Below, piece after piece: positions 36,001 to 46,429 of a DNA stretch of 64,000 nucleotides (positions are counted from its first letter, which is position 1; each line of letters opens with the position of its first letter). The DNA comes from Hyalella azteca. Lineage: Eukaryota; Arthropoda; Malacostraca; Amphipoda; Hyalellidae. Where the stretch lies: positions 1,583-65,582 of the forward strand of contig NW_025939527.1 of assembly GCF_000764305.2 (NCBI RefSeq), given 5' to 3'. The notes below the pieces were generated by a model that did no database searches, was not told where the DNA came from, and saw nothing but the letters and a program-made list of their open reading frames with translations. The position numbers were made by a program, and so were the translations under genes.

Positions 36001-39000
36001 TAGAGACCCCTATTAGAAATAAGGGCTGGATTACCGATCTTAGTCGGATGGCTAACCATAATACCCTTTAAATGATCTCATAATAGGTTGTAGGTATCGG
36101 GTCGGACAGTTGAGTACCACTGGGCAGGTAGGATCGGTTCGACGGACATCCCAAATTCTTATTGAAATCAGGTGGCGAGATGAAGTGGGCAAAATAATAC
36201 GGGGTTGTGACGCTCTACGCTGCATGCCAGGTGCGTTGGCTGCTCCAACCAAGTTATAAAGTTTAGGCTTAAATCTTCCATGTAAAATACATTTCATACA
36301 CCTGACACTAGATCTTACAACTTCACAGTTCAGAGAGCTAAAATAAGTGCATTGAGTCAGAAAGTGAAGATTACCGGCACTCTCCTCTCCAAGAGGATTC
36401 CGAGTTTGCTTGCAATCATGTTTTCAGATTTTGGTAATCACGTACTTTTAAACTTTCAATCAACGTTAAATTTTTTTGTTTTGATTCCTAATTTTCATTA
36501 TTATTTTAAACACTCTTTCACTGAAATACCAGAAAAAAAGAAATCTAACAGAAATAAACCACGCACGCGCTATTCGCGAATGAAAGAGACATGCTGTCTT
36601 CCTCAACTTCTCTTAAAAGTTTAATTCATGGAGGAAACTCAGGTATCCAGAAAGCTGCAAGCCATCACTTTCTCTACTGACATCTATGTAACGCCAAGTC
36701 TATTATAAAAAGTCTATTGTGTCGGTGATGACAGCGGACGTTGATATGTACTCGACTGCGGTTCAATGCAACCAACAGCCAGGCAGAGACGAATTAGTGC
36801 CGCCGAGAAGGCTTCATTACGTCGGCGAAGACTTAAGAGGCGGATCTCCTCTGTCACTTAAAACGGCCTCCGGCCACGCAAACCCTAGCTAGAAAGCAAT
36901 GCTCGATCCACTGCAATTTACCGCACTCACCTGTGCTCCGTATACTACCATGGAGAAATAAGCGTAGACAATCGGCGGCCACTGCTCAGAAATGGTCGGC
37001 CATCCATGGTTCTCCCCTAACAATGAACGTCACCTAATGCCCTGCTGAAACTATGCGACAAGCAACGGGAAGGCTCTCTGATGATTAAAGGTTGGCCTGC
37101 TGTTATCCATCGAAGATTTGTAAAGGTTGATGTAAAAAATGCATTCTTGAGAGAATCTTTCCGCGTACGAGGAAGCTCTACAGCAGCAGCGTTCCAGCTT
37201 GACGATAATTGTGTGTGTTGCAGTGGACCGAGTGCGGGAGCTCTTGGTTGCTGGCTGTTGACCTTTTAACAGCAAACCTGCATTGCATTGCCGTGCATGC
37301 AGAGCATCTCTGACGCCACGTCTTATCTGCAGTTCGAGCATGCGGGGTTATCTCGTGGACAGCCATACAGCAGCAGGTGGGTAAGTCTCCTAAACTATTA
37401 TTAAGCGTTGTTGTGCATCTGCAAGGTTTCTTAACCCTCTACCGCCGTATGCCACTCTGCGGGAACATAACTTTCAACTTAAATTATTCATAAACTATTG
37501 AGTGTAGCAACCTGCATGAGGACGTTTGTACGCAAAAGAAAACATTTTCAAGTTGTCGTACGTGGCGTCAACCATCAGTGCAAGTCATTTTGCGCTCACT
37601 AAAACGTATTCTCTTTGGGAAGTTAGCTTTTTACAATATTGCTTCGGTTACTCAAGTCAGGCGGTAGAGGGGTAAGCAGATTTCTAAAACTAATTTAATT
37701 TTTACAAGTTTGATTAAACGTTCGAACAACTCGGACGCTAATTTCGAGCTTCAAGCCTTCATCGTACGTGTATTTGAGACCGCGGCACACACACGGTCCT
37801 GCAATTGCATAACCATGTGAAAGGTATCTTCATCGAGCTCCTTATTTAGACCTGCATAAACAGACAAATAGTAAAAGGGCGCTTATTTTCATTTCAAAAT
37901 AAAATTTAAAATTTACCAAAATTTCACAATTATTTCAGATTTTAAATTTCATGCATAATACGCATAGGTTGGCTGGTAACGGAGTTAAAAGCATGATGAT
38001 TTACATTTTTTATTTTAATACATTTACAGGATTTCCAACTTTCATTATGTTCCCCGTTAACACTTAGTTTACTACTGATGACGTTAACTATAAGAGAACG
38101 TTTTAGCTTATATTGAAACGATCGCTTGATGATGGTTATATATCTATGATAGCAGTCAGTTTATAAATTGAAGCCTGTGGACTGAAAGAATGTAATGGAA
38201 ACAACTCAGATAGTGTTTTTCCATGAAAAATGCAAGTTACAACTTGCAAAAATAAGAAAAGGGACGTAAGCATGATCAATGGGTTGCTGACTGTTGCCCG
38301 GTGTAGTGCTAGCCGAACACACGTCGCTTTCTCCGAGCGCGCTGCCCAGCGCAACAGTTCCTGATCTCAACCCTGGCGCTGCACTGCAGTTTCGCTCCGG
38401 AGACGCTACCATTAAAATTATTTAGCGTTCTACTCTACGAGAACAATTATTGTCTCCTTGATTTTATAGAATAAATATTTTGGAGTCAGATCCATAATAA
38501 TCAGGTAACCCTCTCATGTGGGACGTTTCGTGTTAACATAAAATCTCAATTGGTAAAATTTACTATGGAGCATGTAAGCCAATAATAGTTTGTTGTTTAA
38601 TTAGTTTAAAGTTAATACTTTAATAAAAATTTACGTCACTTGGTCCGTGGTTATTCAGACTTATATGTGTTTCTGATATATAAGTCTGATATATGTGTTT
38701 CTGACTATATTTTTTTGTCTTTTCGAACTAATGATGAAGCTGGTCTCTGAAACTCCCCGATTGAAAAAAATGAATTTACTAGGCATTTACTTACTTTCAA
38801 ATTCTTGGTTATGCAGATAAATTATAAAAATTTTGGATTAGATAAAATGATTGTTAAGTTATAGAGCGCCACTGCTCTGAAGAGTCTTCTTTTCCACGCA
38901 TATGAGTTTCTCTGTGGGAACGTTCGTCAATTCATTATAGAAATACAATTAGAAGTTGTAATCTAAGATATGTTAGACTTTATTGTCAACAATACGCATC

Positions 39001-42000
39001 GAATTATACAATAAATACGGAACGATCTACCTAAAAATTCCTAATTCATTACTAATGCAATTTAGAAAAAATAACGACTTTTTTATCTGGTCAAATGACA
39101 CGATTTTAGATCTTCTGTGAACAAGTCCGAAAAGTAAAAGAATCGGCGACAGGCCACATCAGGCCTACACTTTAGCGCCGAGATCACTATGTTATGTTTA
39201 TGTTATTATAATCTTTCTTAAATTTCAATGATGTAAACTATCGAATTAGAAATTAATCAAAGTTAGAAATATTTATTATTCTTCGCGTGCATGGTGAGCT
39301 TAAATTAGCAAAACATTTTTAAGCTCAAGAGGTTGGAGCAAATTAGCTCGCTGCTAAACACGGACACTCTATCTTCTGTAATTTTCTCGATCAGTAATCT
39401 TAAAATCACTGACATTAATCAGAGATTTTAATGCGATCCCTCGCTTAAACGGAGAAATCGTACATGCACTTTTTTGGACAAGTGGGAGTTTTATCGCCCC
39501 AACAGACTAAAAATTTCAGTGAATTATTGCGATGCGATATTTCGTAATAAACTTTTTCACTTCCAACCTCTGCCGACAAAATTTAAATGCTGCAATGAAG
39601 TCATCATCGCTATTTTGTAGCGCTTTTTTTGTCTATAAGACACTGAGTTATTCGTGGGTAAAATATCAAACGTTAATATAATATCTTTAATTTTCATTAA
39701 TATTGAAATCGGATTCTTTAAGGCTGCTAACAGCCTTTACGTTTAAACCCTTGCTATAGCCCTGCAATGGTACATATTTTCTATATTTTTTAAGGTCCCA
39801 AATACTATCACAATTGCAAATAAAACCCTGAGCTTACATGACTGCACGAGGCTCTGCAAATGAACATTTTATCTGTCGCTTTCATTCCCTTTTACATGAG
39901 TGTTACGTGCCTCATAAATTACTGAGGTGTCAGTCAATGCCTGATTACGACGCTTAAACCTGCGAATTCGGGCACAATTACTGCACGTTGGACTGCTTGA
40001 GTGGTTTATTAGACTGCACCTTTAATGAAACTAATTCATTGAACTTTTAGACGTCACTGAGGTAGCATTCCAACGTCCGCATAGGGGAAAAATAGAAACT
40101 TGTTTGCCTCCGGTTTTGTTGCTCAGCTGCGGATTATTCTATGTCGGGAGTACAAAGTTAGATTGGACAAGCAGAAATGTACAAAGATGCAAAAAAAATT
40201 GGCAGTTTTTGCCATGCTGCAATGTCAAATTTTGCAAAATTGTTGAACGATAATACCATAAACGAAGTTTTGCGAAATTATTTGCAGAAATTATCTGAAA
40301 TACAACTACGTATATAAAATCGTAATTTTCTTCATTAATAAGAAAATCAGCTTAGACACTACTATTTAATTTTTGCAACTAACTTCTGATGCATGTTCAT
40401 GTTGGTAGAATACAGGTGGGCGAAAACATTTGAGCCAAATGACATTAAAGTAATTTCTCTGTTGAATTTCCTGACCCAGGAATTGATGGATTCAATTGTA
40501 ACTAACAATTCCTGCGAAAGCGTAACGAGGAGAGAAAAATGTTCCGAAGTAGTGTGTTTCGAAGGAGTATAAGAAAACTACTGTGTTTGGTTTTGATTTG
40601 AGTTTATTCACAATTTAACGTCATATTCAAAATGTTATTATCCTTGTATATTTTTGCTGATATATTGTTCATTTGCTGTGAATCTTAAAATTAGTGATCA
40701 TTAATCAGTATCAGCTAATAGACGAAGCAAGGTCTGCGTTTACTAGGCTTCTTCTGCACACTTGGGATCTATACATGAGAGCTGTGTGGTTAAGCATTAT
40801 TTTTTAGTATAGGTGCATATATTAAAGTTGACCAGAAACTTAGTGATGCATAATGTCTGGATGGGATTTGTAGCTATGATCATATATATAATAACCTCTT
40901 ATATATTAATATAATAATTCATCTTTAATTGAATACCAGCAGTTTGTTAGCCCGGTAATCGATAATTTCTTCAATCTTATAGACAACACATCACAAATCC
41001 GTTAATAAGATTTTTTTACTCGTCTACCAACGTTATTGCTTGCGAACATATACGTGCAGGACATGTCGGGAACACTGTGTTCTTCCCACGGTGACTCTCG
41101 GAATTATCCAATAAAGGATGACGTTTAGTTTTAGTCAGGCGAAGTTACGAACAGTACTAACTTGCCCAGTTCAGGCATTCTTTCTTCAAGAGGCAAGAGA
41201 TCCTGTAGTCCACATTATCGCCCTTCGCTCATTTGTTCCTATCTGTAGGACCAGCCTGCGATTTGTTTAACTTTGAGGTAAGTAAATGATTCATATGTTG
41301 ATTCTGCCGGGAAGAACCTGGGTTTTAAAATCTACGAAGCAGCTTCCCGTGTGCCGACTCTATGTTCTCTTCATTCATAGTTTATGGTATATATTTTCAT
41401 AATGCAATGCTCGATTAATGAAAAATATTTGAGTAACATTTGTTCATAACGTACCGGAATGCAGTTCAAGACCAAATTCTAGAAACTGGCATAGGAACGT
41501 TCATGGGCTGCGAATTTCCAAGCCCTCTCCTATTTTGTGCTGTTACAATATTTTTGAATGAAAATATTTGCCGCTAGCGTTATGGTAATGCAGGCAGGCT
41601 CAGGCTGCTGCTGGTCGGCAATACTAGTTTTGTCTAATGAAGGTGCTGAACAGTGATCCAAGAATTCGATAGTTGAAAAATCGACGCAAAAATACTGAAA
41701 TATACAAAGCAGTGCAAATTTTGCAATGGAAAATTTAGAACCTCTCATGATATTGGTTATTGTTTCCAATAGTTGAAAATCGTTTAAACTTTCTGCACTT
41801 GCTGATTTGGTTTCAAAGTGGAGACGAATTTGTTGCGCGCAGTAACGATTTTCTTTGGTGTTTTGCATTATTAGATACTTAAAATTCCACTTTAGGACAT
41901 CAACATCTAAACGAGTCGACCTCACGACTGAATAAAAATATTTTAATTCGTTTACGGATATCTCATACATGTAAAAGTCACCTCTAATCATCGTATTGGC

Positions 42001-45000
42001 TCATTTCATTATGGGCCGTAGAGTTCTTTATACTTCGACGAATCATGGATCGATTCAACAGTTGTCGTGGCAGAAATTATACTTATTCGATTTGTGGATT
42101 CAATTGAAAACCATAAATGAAAAAAAACTGAAATTGAAAACCTCATTGAAGTCAAATAACTCTCTCAGTCATTGAGTCTATTAAAAACGACAATTTTAAT
42201 GACTACCTAAGATTCCACGCAGATCGCTTTCCTGTAACCTGAACAATCTTAGTTTCAATGCTGAATGAAGTAGGAATTGAGATGGTAGCTTCTGAAACAC
42301 GGTTCCCAAGCCTCGAAAGTTTCCAGTAGCAGGGCGAGAGCTGAACGAGGTGAGTGGTTGGTGTGCGTCTTTAGCTATGTTAATTGTGTAGCCCTGGGCT
42401 GCGGTAGCTATACAGCGAGCCTTCGCTGTACCACCACACAACTCCTGACCGGACAGCCCTACGCACTTTTTCGCACAACATGTTTTTTTTTCGCTAGTTG
42501 CGTTCAAGCAAGAAATTGATTTGCGATTAATGTATAACAAAATAGGACAATAAATATCTCATTTATATTTAATTAACGTACTTTCTTTTTAATTATTATA
42601 ATTCTGATATATGTGGTTTAAGCTAGCACAAAGCGGGTGAAATGGCGGAAGCATATGAGAAGTCGCTTAAAAATATTGTGCGCAGTCATATAAGCGCTCT
42701 CGCTCTCTTGTCTGCGTGAATGCCCGAACTTCAGTAGCTTATGGTTTCCTAACGGGAAGCGAAAATGCATGCACGCTGCAGCTTTTTGTTCATTTCATCG
42801 ACATGAGCAGAAACTCCATCGAATCGACTCAAATTCGGGTTCGATTACGCTTCAATGTTTCGGCCACAGTTTTTATTAGTTAAACCTTTAACCCTTTTGT
42901 TGTCCCTTGAACCTTTCTATGTAGTATTGGCGTAAATATCGTCAGCTTAATGTGATAATATCACTGTTGTTTCATTAGATTAGCTTATTATTTAACGACG
43001 ATAGCTTACTGGAAACTTAACTCTCATGATATCGTCGAATCTAGAATAGGCTTAAATTACAAAACATGAGATGTAAAGTTACCAAAAAGTTGGAGGATAT
43101 ATATAGCCGTAAATGAAATGAGGTAATTTGTAAGCTATGCATGTGGGCTGTGCATGAATTATGATTCGATGATAATACAGAGCCAATGCTAAGCAAGCTC
43201 AGCCCAGTAATGACTCACTACATGAAAACCCGTGTCCAGCCCTCTAGTCGAATAAAAAATGATTATAACACTTGAATATTTAACGCAATTTCAAGAACAT
43301 TGCTCAAAAATATTATTGTGTTATTATTAAGTACCTTTTACTATTCAGCTCATGAACCCTTAATACAAAATTTATTTTTTATTTAAAGTTTTAGAGGTTT
43401 TTTTTTAACTCAAGACGAGTGTCAAAACATGAATAATTTTGCCTTAGATATTTGTTGTCAAAGAAAACAATTCGTTACGACTAAGACGGAATGATGCAAA
43501 CTAGCATTTACATAATTACATTGCTTCAATAATGTATATCAATGAATTTAAAGCAAAGATATCGACAAGGTAACATATCATTTTTATTCTGAAAAAGTTT
43601 CGCACACCAGCTCTGTAATCAGTAAAAAAAGATTCTATAAGACCATAATACACGCATGCTCTATAGTGCGACCAATTTTGCACGGAAGAGATTAAAACCT
43701 AACTAGCTCAATAAACGGGCGGAGTAACCTATAGCTGGCCTATCACATAACAATTCCAGGCGGACAATAGAACTGTGAGTCGTTTGTCCACGTTTCCTTA
43801 TAAAAGTTTGAAGTGTCTATTCCATGGTCCCTTAATCTAATGCCACGGAGGTTTTAGTCATTGGTAGATGGTGGGCCTCCCTAGAATATTTTTGGATCTG
43901 AAGAGTGAATCCCGTTTATATGGGAGATACTTTATAGCATAAATGCAATGTTGTCACCGTTGGTTTATGGCGGGTTTATGATTAACTGTAGCCATTATGT
44001 CAGGATGATTTGTGCCTAGTCTGGAAACTTTGATCAATTCACTTCATTGATTCATCTATAATGTATTATGGCTTTCAGTCTCGATGGTTCTCAACGGTCT
44101 GTATTGTAAAATTTGTGTTTAAATATCTTGAAATGAATTCTGGATTTATCAACAGATTTTCAAATTTTGTTAATCTATGATCGCTCAAGCCGCCGGACTC
44201 ATTCCTGGTATTAACTGGCTTTTCTAGGTGGATGCCTTCAGAGCCTCTTCAATTTCTTATTTCTTTTCAAATTTTCGCTGGAGCAGAGCCACTGGTAGCA
44301 TAAGCTAAAAATATTCAAAATAAAAATTCATTTCAGCGTGCTTCAACGGTAAAACTATCTTTCCGACGATGGAAAGACATGCCTCCTGGAGATTCTTTAC
44401 ATGGTACGTTACCAATTTGCAAATTATCTTTGAGAGAATTTGTGAACTTCTAAACAATGGATTCCGATGCGCCTCGGAAGAGTCTGCACCAACTGTTGAG
44501 AGTGGAGGAATAGACACTTGAGAGCGGAGGAATAGACACAATAGAGAGTGGAGGAATAGAACTGTTGAACCGAGGATATTTGCCAGTTTCGGAGAACGGC
44601 CGTGCAGTCTCTAACACCTCCTAGTGTACTGGTTTTTCAATTGATATAGTTGTTTCCATAGCTATAGAAGATTCGTGCGGTCAACTGGTGGGCTTCCTAA
44701 GTGGTCAGTTAATATGTCATTGAACAATGTTTTTATTTTCAACAAATAACTTCGTACCCAGTTGTCTGGAAATCTATTCGTCTTTCCACTATCTTGTCAG
44801 AAATAACGAGGATAGCCACCAATTTGTTGTTGGGAACTCTCGCACAACGACGCGACGTCTTCCCGATGTACGCTGCTGTGCACCGCGCACAACTGTACTC
44901 GTAAACCAGAGAGGTCCGCAGTCGGGCAGAAATAACATCCTGGATGTTATTTCTGATTCGAAGCACACGAAAAGAATAATTGGAAAAGAAGCAAAGTTTT

Positions 45001-46429
45001 CAATTATTGACTAAGAATAAATGGTATTATAAATTTTTAACCGAGGTACCTAGCATGCAAAAAATAATTCATTGATTGAATCTTCTACTTCTTCTAAAAT
45101 TTTTTGACAACGAGACGAAGTAGGGAAAATCGCAACCAATTTTCGTACTGTAAACCTCATGCAGTGATTTCTTCTCAGAAGATCGCTGTGACATGCACTC
45201 TAATATGAGTAAACATAAGGTTCGACAGCACCCATTCAGCTGAAATGGCTTTTGAATAAATTCAAAATCAGGATGCATAGATTAGAAAAGACGCGAATTT
45301 TATAGCTGTGGTATTTAAATTTCATCAAAACCAAATGCGCAAGATCCCATTTAAAGATCAGATAGGTGGCACCATATTTGTTATAAATTATTGAGCTTAA
45401 AAGCAAGGGGGCTAGTTAGCCAGCCAAAAAACCTTGTAAAACGAATGAAAATATTAGCAGAAGTGCGACTAAGGGTCAACTGCAAGATCAACTTATTATT
45501 TGTAAAATTTCCCTGCAGTAACTAAAAAAGAGTTATATTATAAATTGAGGATTCCAAGAGAGCTTTGGAGAAGCGGCGATTCAGACCTATTTCGCGGTCA
45601 TTCACATCTTTATTAAAAAACGTGTCGAGATGAAAATTTATAATTTCAGTATAAGTAATATTTGCTAGATTTTCAACGTGTGAACGAATCCATAGTTAGT
45701 TGATAAACATTGGTGAAATTTTCCAAGAGTTCAACGAACGTTTAAGTATTGACAACAGTATATATAGATTTGATATTATTGCGGCACATCAAAACCTGTT
45801 ATGTCTTATACCCAAAAAATGGAAGCCTGATTTCACTATGAAATTTCATTTCGGTCCAATTTTTGCTGCTTTCAATGCAACTTACACCTATGATACTTTT
45901 ACTTCTTTGCTTTGAAAATTTTCTGAATATTAGCACACTAATTTTGTTGGTCAATAATTTTATAACAAGTTCATTCTTCAGGTATGAATGTGTTAGCCTG
46001 CAAAAAAGCGGTCCTCTCTAGTTATTGAAAATATTGTGGTTATGAGTATGTTTATCTGTTTATTGAGGTTTTAATTTCTGTGTGTTCTTTTCTTTATTCT
46101 TGAAGTTTTGAACTGATGATGAAGCTGGTCTTCCAAGCGTTCCAATGGAAATACGATGAATTCACTTGTCATTTTGTTTTCAATATAAATTCTTAGGGAG
46201 AAGTAATCAAAATAAATACGCATTTCATATATATTCTCAAAATAACCTCATTCACTATCAGATGAAATTAATGATAGAAGAACACAAGAGCTTCAAAGCG
46301 TTCAATCCACCTGAGTGCAATTCAATGAAAAAATAAAACCAATGCATACATATTTTCAGGAGTCAAATTGATGAAAAATTGTAGTTTACTCACCATGTTT
46401 TGTCTCAACTTCTGAAGCAGCGTGTCCAT
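20901..46429 (-). CDS. Large low-complexity protein with N-terminal helix and Cys clusters, three exons, unknown function
   Basis: Exons: 46,429-46,394 (12 codons), 25,932-24,654 and 24,010-20,901; total 4,425 nt, 1,474 residues. Intron 1 is 20.5 kb (GTGAGT...TTTCAG). Intron 2 is 641 bp with a GC donor (GAG|GCAAGT...TTTCCAG). Lengths sum to an exact frame. The joined N-terminus (MDTLLQKLRQNM plus AELAVQGDDFTRQIWHMY) reads as one amphipathic helix, which supports exon 1. The remainder is mostly disordered: PPPPP near residue 90, SIDSGYKSACPTPD near 195, SPPPLPTRPP near 776, polyproline near 1131, RPLPPLPSRAP near 1240. Three Cys clusters sit near 853, 963 and 1353. Proline-rich PxxP motifs suggest an SH3-binding scaffold (inference). 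I do not recognise the family. Confidence 0.65.
24654..25932 (-). CDS. Exon 2 of the 1,474-residue gene
   Basis: 1,279 nt from acceptor CTATTTCAG to a GC donor (GAG|GCAAGT). The frame would stop 12 bases past the donor (TGA at 24,643-24,645). Using the GC donor the last G joins GG of exon 3 and the frame continues. It opens with AELAVQGDDFTRQIWHMYATF, the second half of a predicted helix, then runs through Pro, Ser, Arg and Gly-rich sequence to SQLALLEREIDALLTG, a short second helix near the end. GC-rich codon use contrasts with the flanking introns. Confidence 0.85.
26673..26756. repeat. 21-bp minisatellite, about four units
   Basis: Units of the form ggatagtaagttctgcctcgc repeat at about 21-bp spacing, with small substitutions (gactcgc, gttagttag). 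Confidence 0.8.
27505..27607 (+). CDS. Candidate first coding exon on the opposite strand (tentative)
   Basis: ATG in good context (gaccATGG) followed by 34 codons (MDRNELAGDWKELLRSVMSR and onward to DHAEKG) and a consensus donor AAAG|GTGAGG at 27,608. GC-richer than its surroundings. A preceding segment from about 27,300 (after ttttttctcag) has its own open frame (LIHVKPNTERVVSCIVHKTD) in a different phase. No downstream exon could be joined and no family is recognised, so this may be a chance or pseudogene fragment. Confidence 0.2.
28480..28690. repeat. 36-bp minisatellite, left part (diverged)
   Basis: Imperfect units resembling gagttcgtatcgatcattgataagacattctgcgct, partly diverged on the left (tttgtcagacattttgc). 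The last clean unit stops near 28,680 where LINE copy C begins. The same unit continues at 29,463. Confidence 0.8.
28690..29462 (+). mobile_element. CR1-like LINE, copy C, inserted in the 36-bp array
   Basis: Plus strand. It begins in the RT box (CATGTATGCCGACGACACAA, MYADDTK) and runs through AAGTGTAAAGTACTTCACCT (KCKVLHL), VVRRNLEFGN, GLKGKSYEER and SLSYRRLRGDLIEVYKYT to a 3' tail with cggcgacaggccacatcagg and gagatcaatatgttgttatgtt. The tail also occurs in copy D, and the tatgtt-type terminal repeat is typical of CR1-clade 3' ends. 5'-truncated, multiple frameshifts. Confidence 0.88.
29463..29672. repeat. 36-bp minisatellite, right part, about six units
   Basis: Clean tandem units (attgataagacattctgcgc, then tgagttcgtatcgatc) every 36 bp. 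As 36 is divisible by three, the array stays open in several frames (for example RHSALSSYRSLI repeats). I treat these as artefacts. Confidence 0.9.
38650..38705. repeat. Small inverted and direct repeat (hairpin)
   Basis: AGACTTATAT and ATATAAGTCT lie about 10-12 bases apart, overlapping a direct repeat of atatgtgtttctga. Probably a local duplication. No gene context. Confidence 0.55.
39105..39200 (+). mobile_element. CR1-like LINE 3' end only, copy D
   Basis: About 95 bp matching the tail of copy C: gatcttctgtgaacaag, aatcggcgacaggccacatc, aggcctacactttagcg, gagatcactatgttatg, ending in tatgtttatgtta. An extreme 5'-truncated insertion, which fixes the 3' terminus of the family. Confidence 0.85.
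41530..41991 (-). CDS. Orphan open frame, 153 codons (tentative)
   Basis: An uninterrupted ATG-to-stop frame in otherwise stop-rich AT sequence within the large intron. The translation begins MIRGDFYMYEISVNELKYFY and lacks low complexity, but I recognise no domain and see no splice or promoter evidence. At this base composition a 460-bp open frame is uncommon but can arise by chance or from an old element. Confidence 0.2.
   Translation of the reverse strand: MIRGDFYMYEISVNELKYFYSVVRSTRLDVDVLKWNFKYLIMQNTKENRYCAQQIRLHFETKSASAESLNDFQLLETITNIMRGSKFSIAKFALLCIFQYFCVDFSTIEFLDHCSAPSLDKTSIADQQQPEPACITITLAANIFIQKYCNSTK
44498..44565. repeat. Short tandem repeat, three ~23-bp units
   Basis: The phrase gagagtggaggaatagaca recurs three times with small changes. 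Confidence 0.75.
44820..44960 (-). pseudogene. Penelope-like element GIY-YIG nuclease fragment
   Basis: The minus strand reads RIRNNIQDVISARLRTSLVY, then EYSCARCTAAYIGKTSRRC. VYxxxCxxCxxxYIGKTxR is the N-terminal signature of the GIY-YIG endonuclease domain found at the C-terminus of Penelope-like retroelements. Only about 45 codons are left and the frame then degrades. No matching RT was found nearby. Confidence 0.6.
46394..46429 (-). CDS. Exon 1 of the 1,474-residue gene (12 codons)
   Basis: ATG in a good context (gtcaccATGG), 36 nt encoding MDTLLQKLRQNM, followed by the donor ATG|GTGAGTAAA. Phase 0 fits exon 2 exactly and the helix pattern continues across the junction. The 20-kb distance makes RNA evidence necessary. 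Confidence 0.5.

Larger units (their letters stand above)
25933..46393 (-). other. 20.5-kb first intron of the 1,474-residue gene
   Basis: Inferred intron between a 12-codon first exon and exon 2. It carries minisatellites (26,673-26,756; 28,480-28,690; 29,463-29,672; 44,498-44,565), CR1-like fragments (28,690-29,462; 39,105-39,200), a GIY-YIG remnant (44,820-44,960), an orphan 153-codon frame (41,530-41,991) and long AT-rich stretches (29,700-38,640; 39,210-44,490; 45,000-46,380) in which I see nothing else I can support. Confidence 0.55.

Noticed and set aside
42740..42850. Possible tRNA with TAGCTTATGG and GGTTCGATTAC boxes
   Set aside because: No acceptor-stem pairing or cloverleaf could be drawn; the boxes are probably chance.
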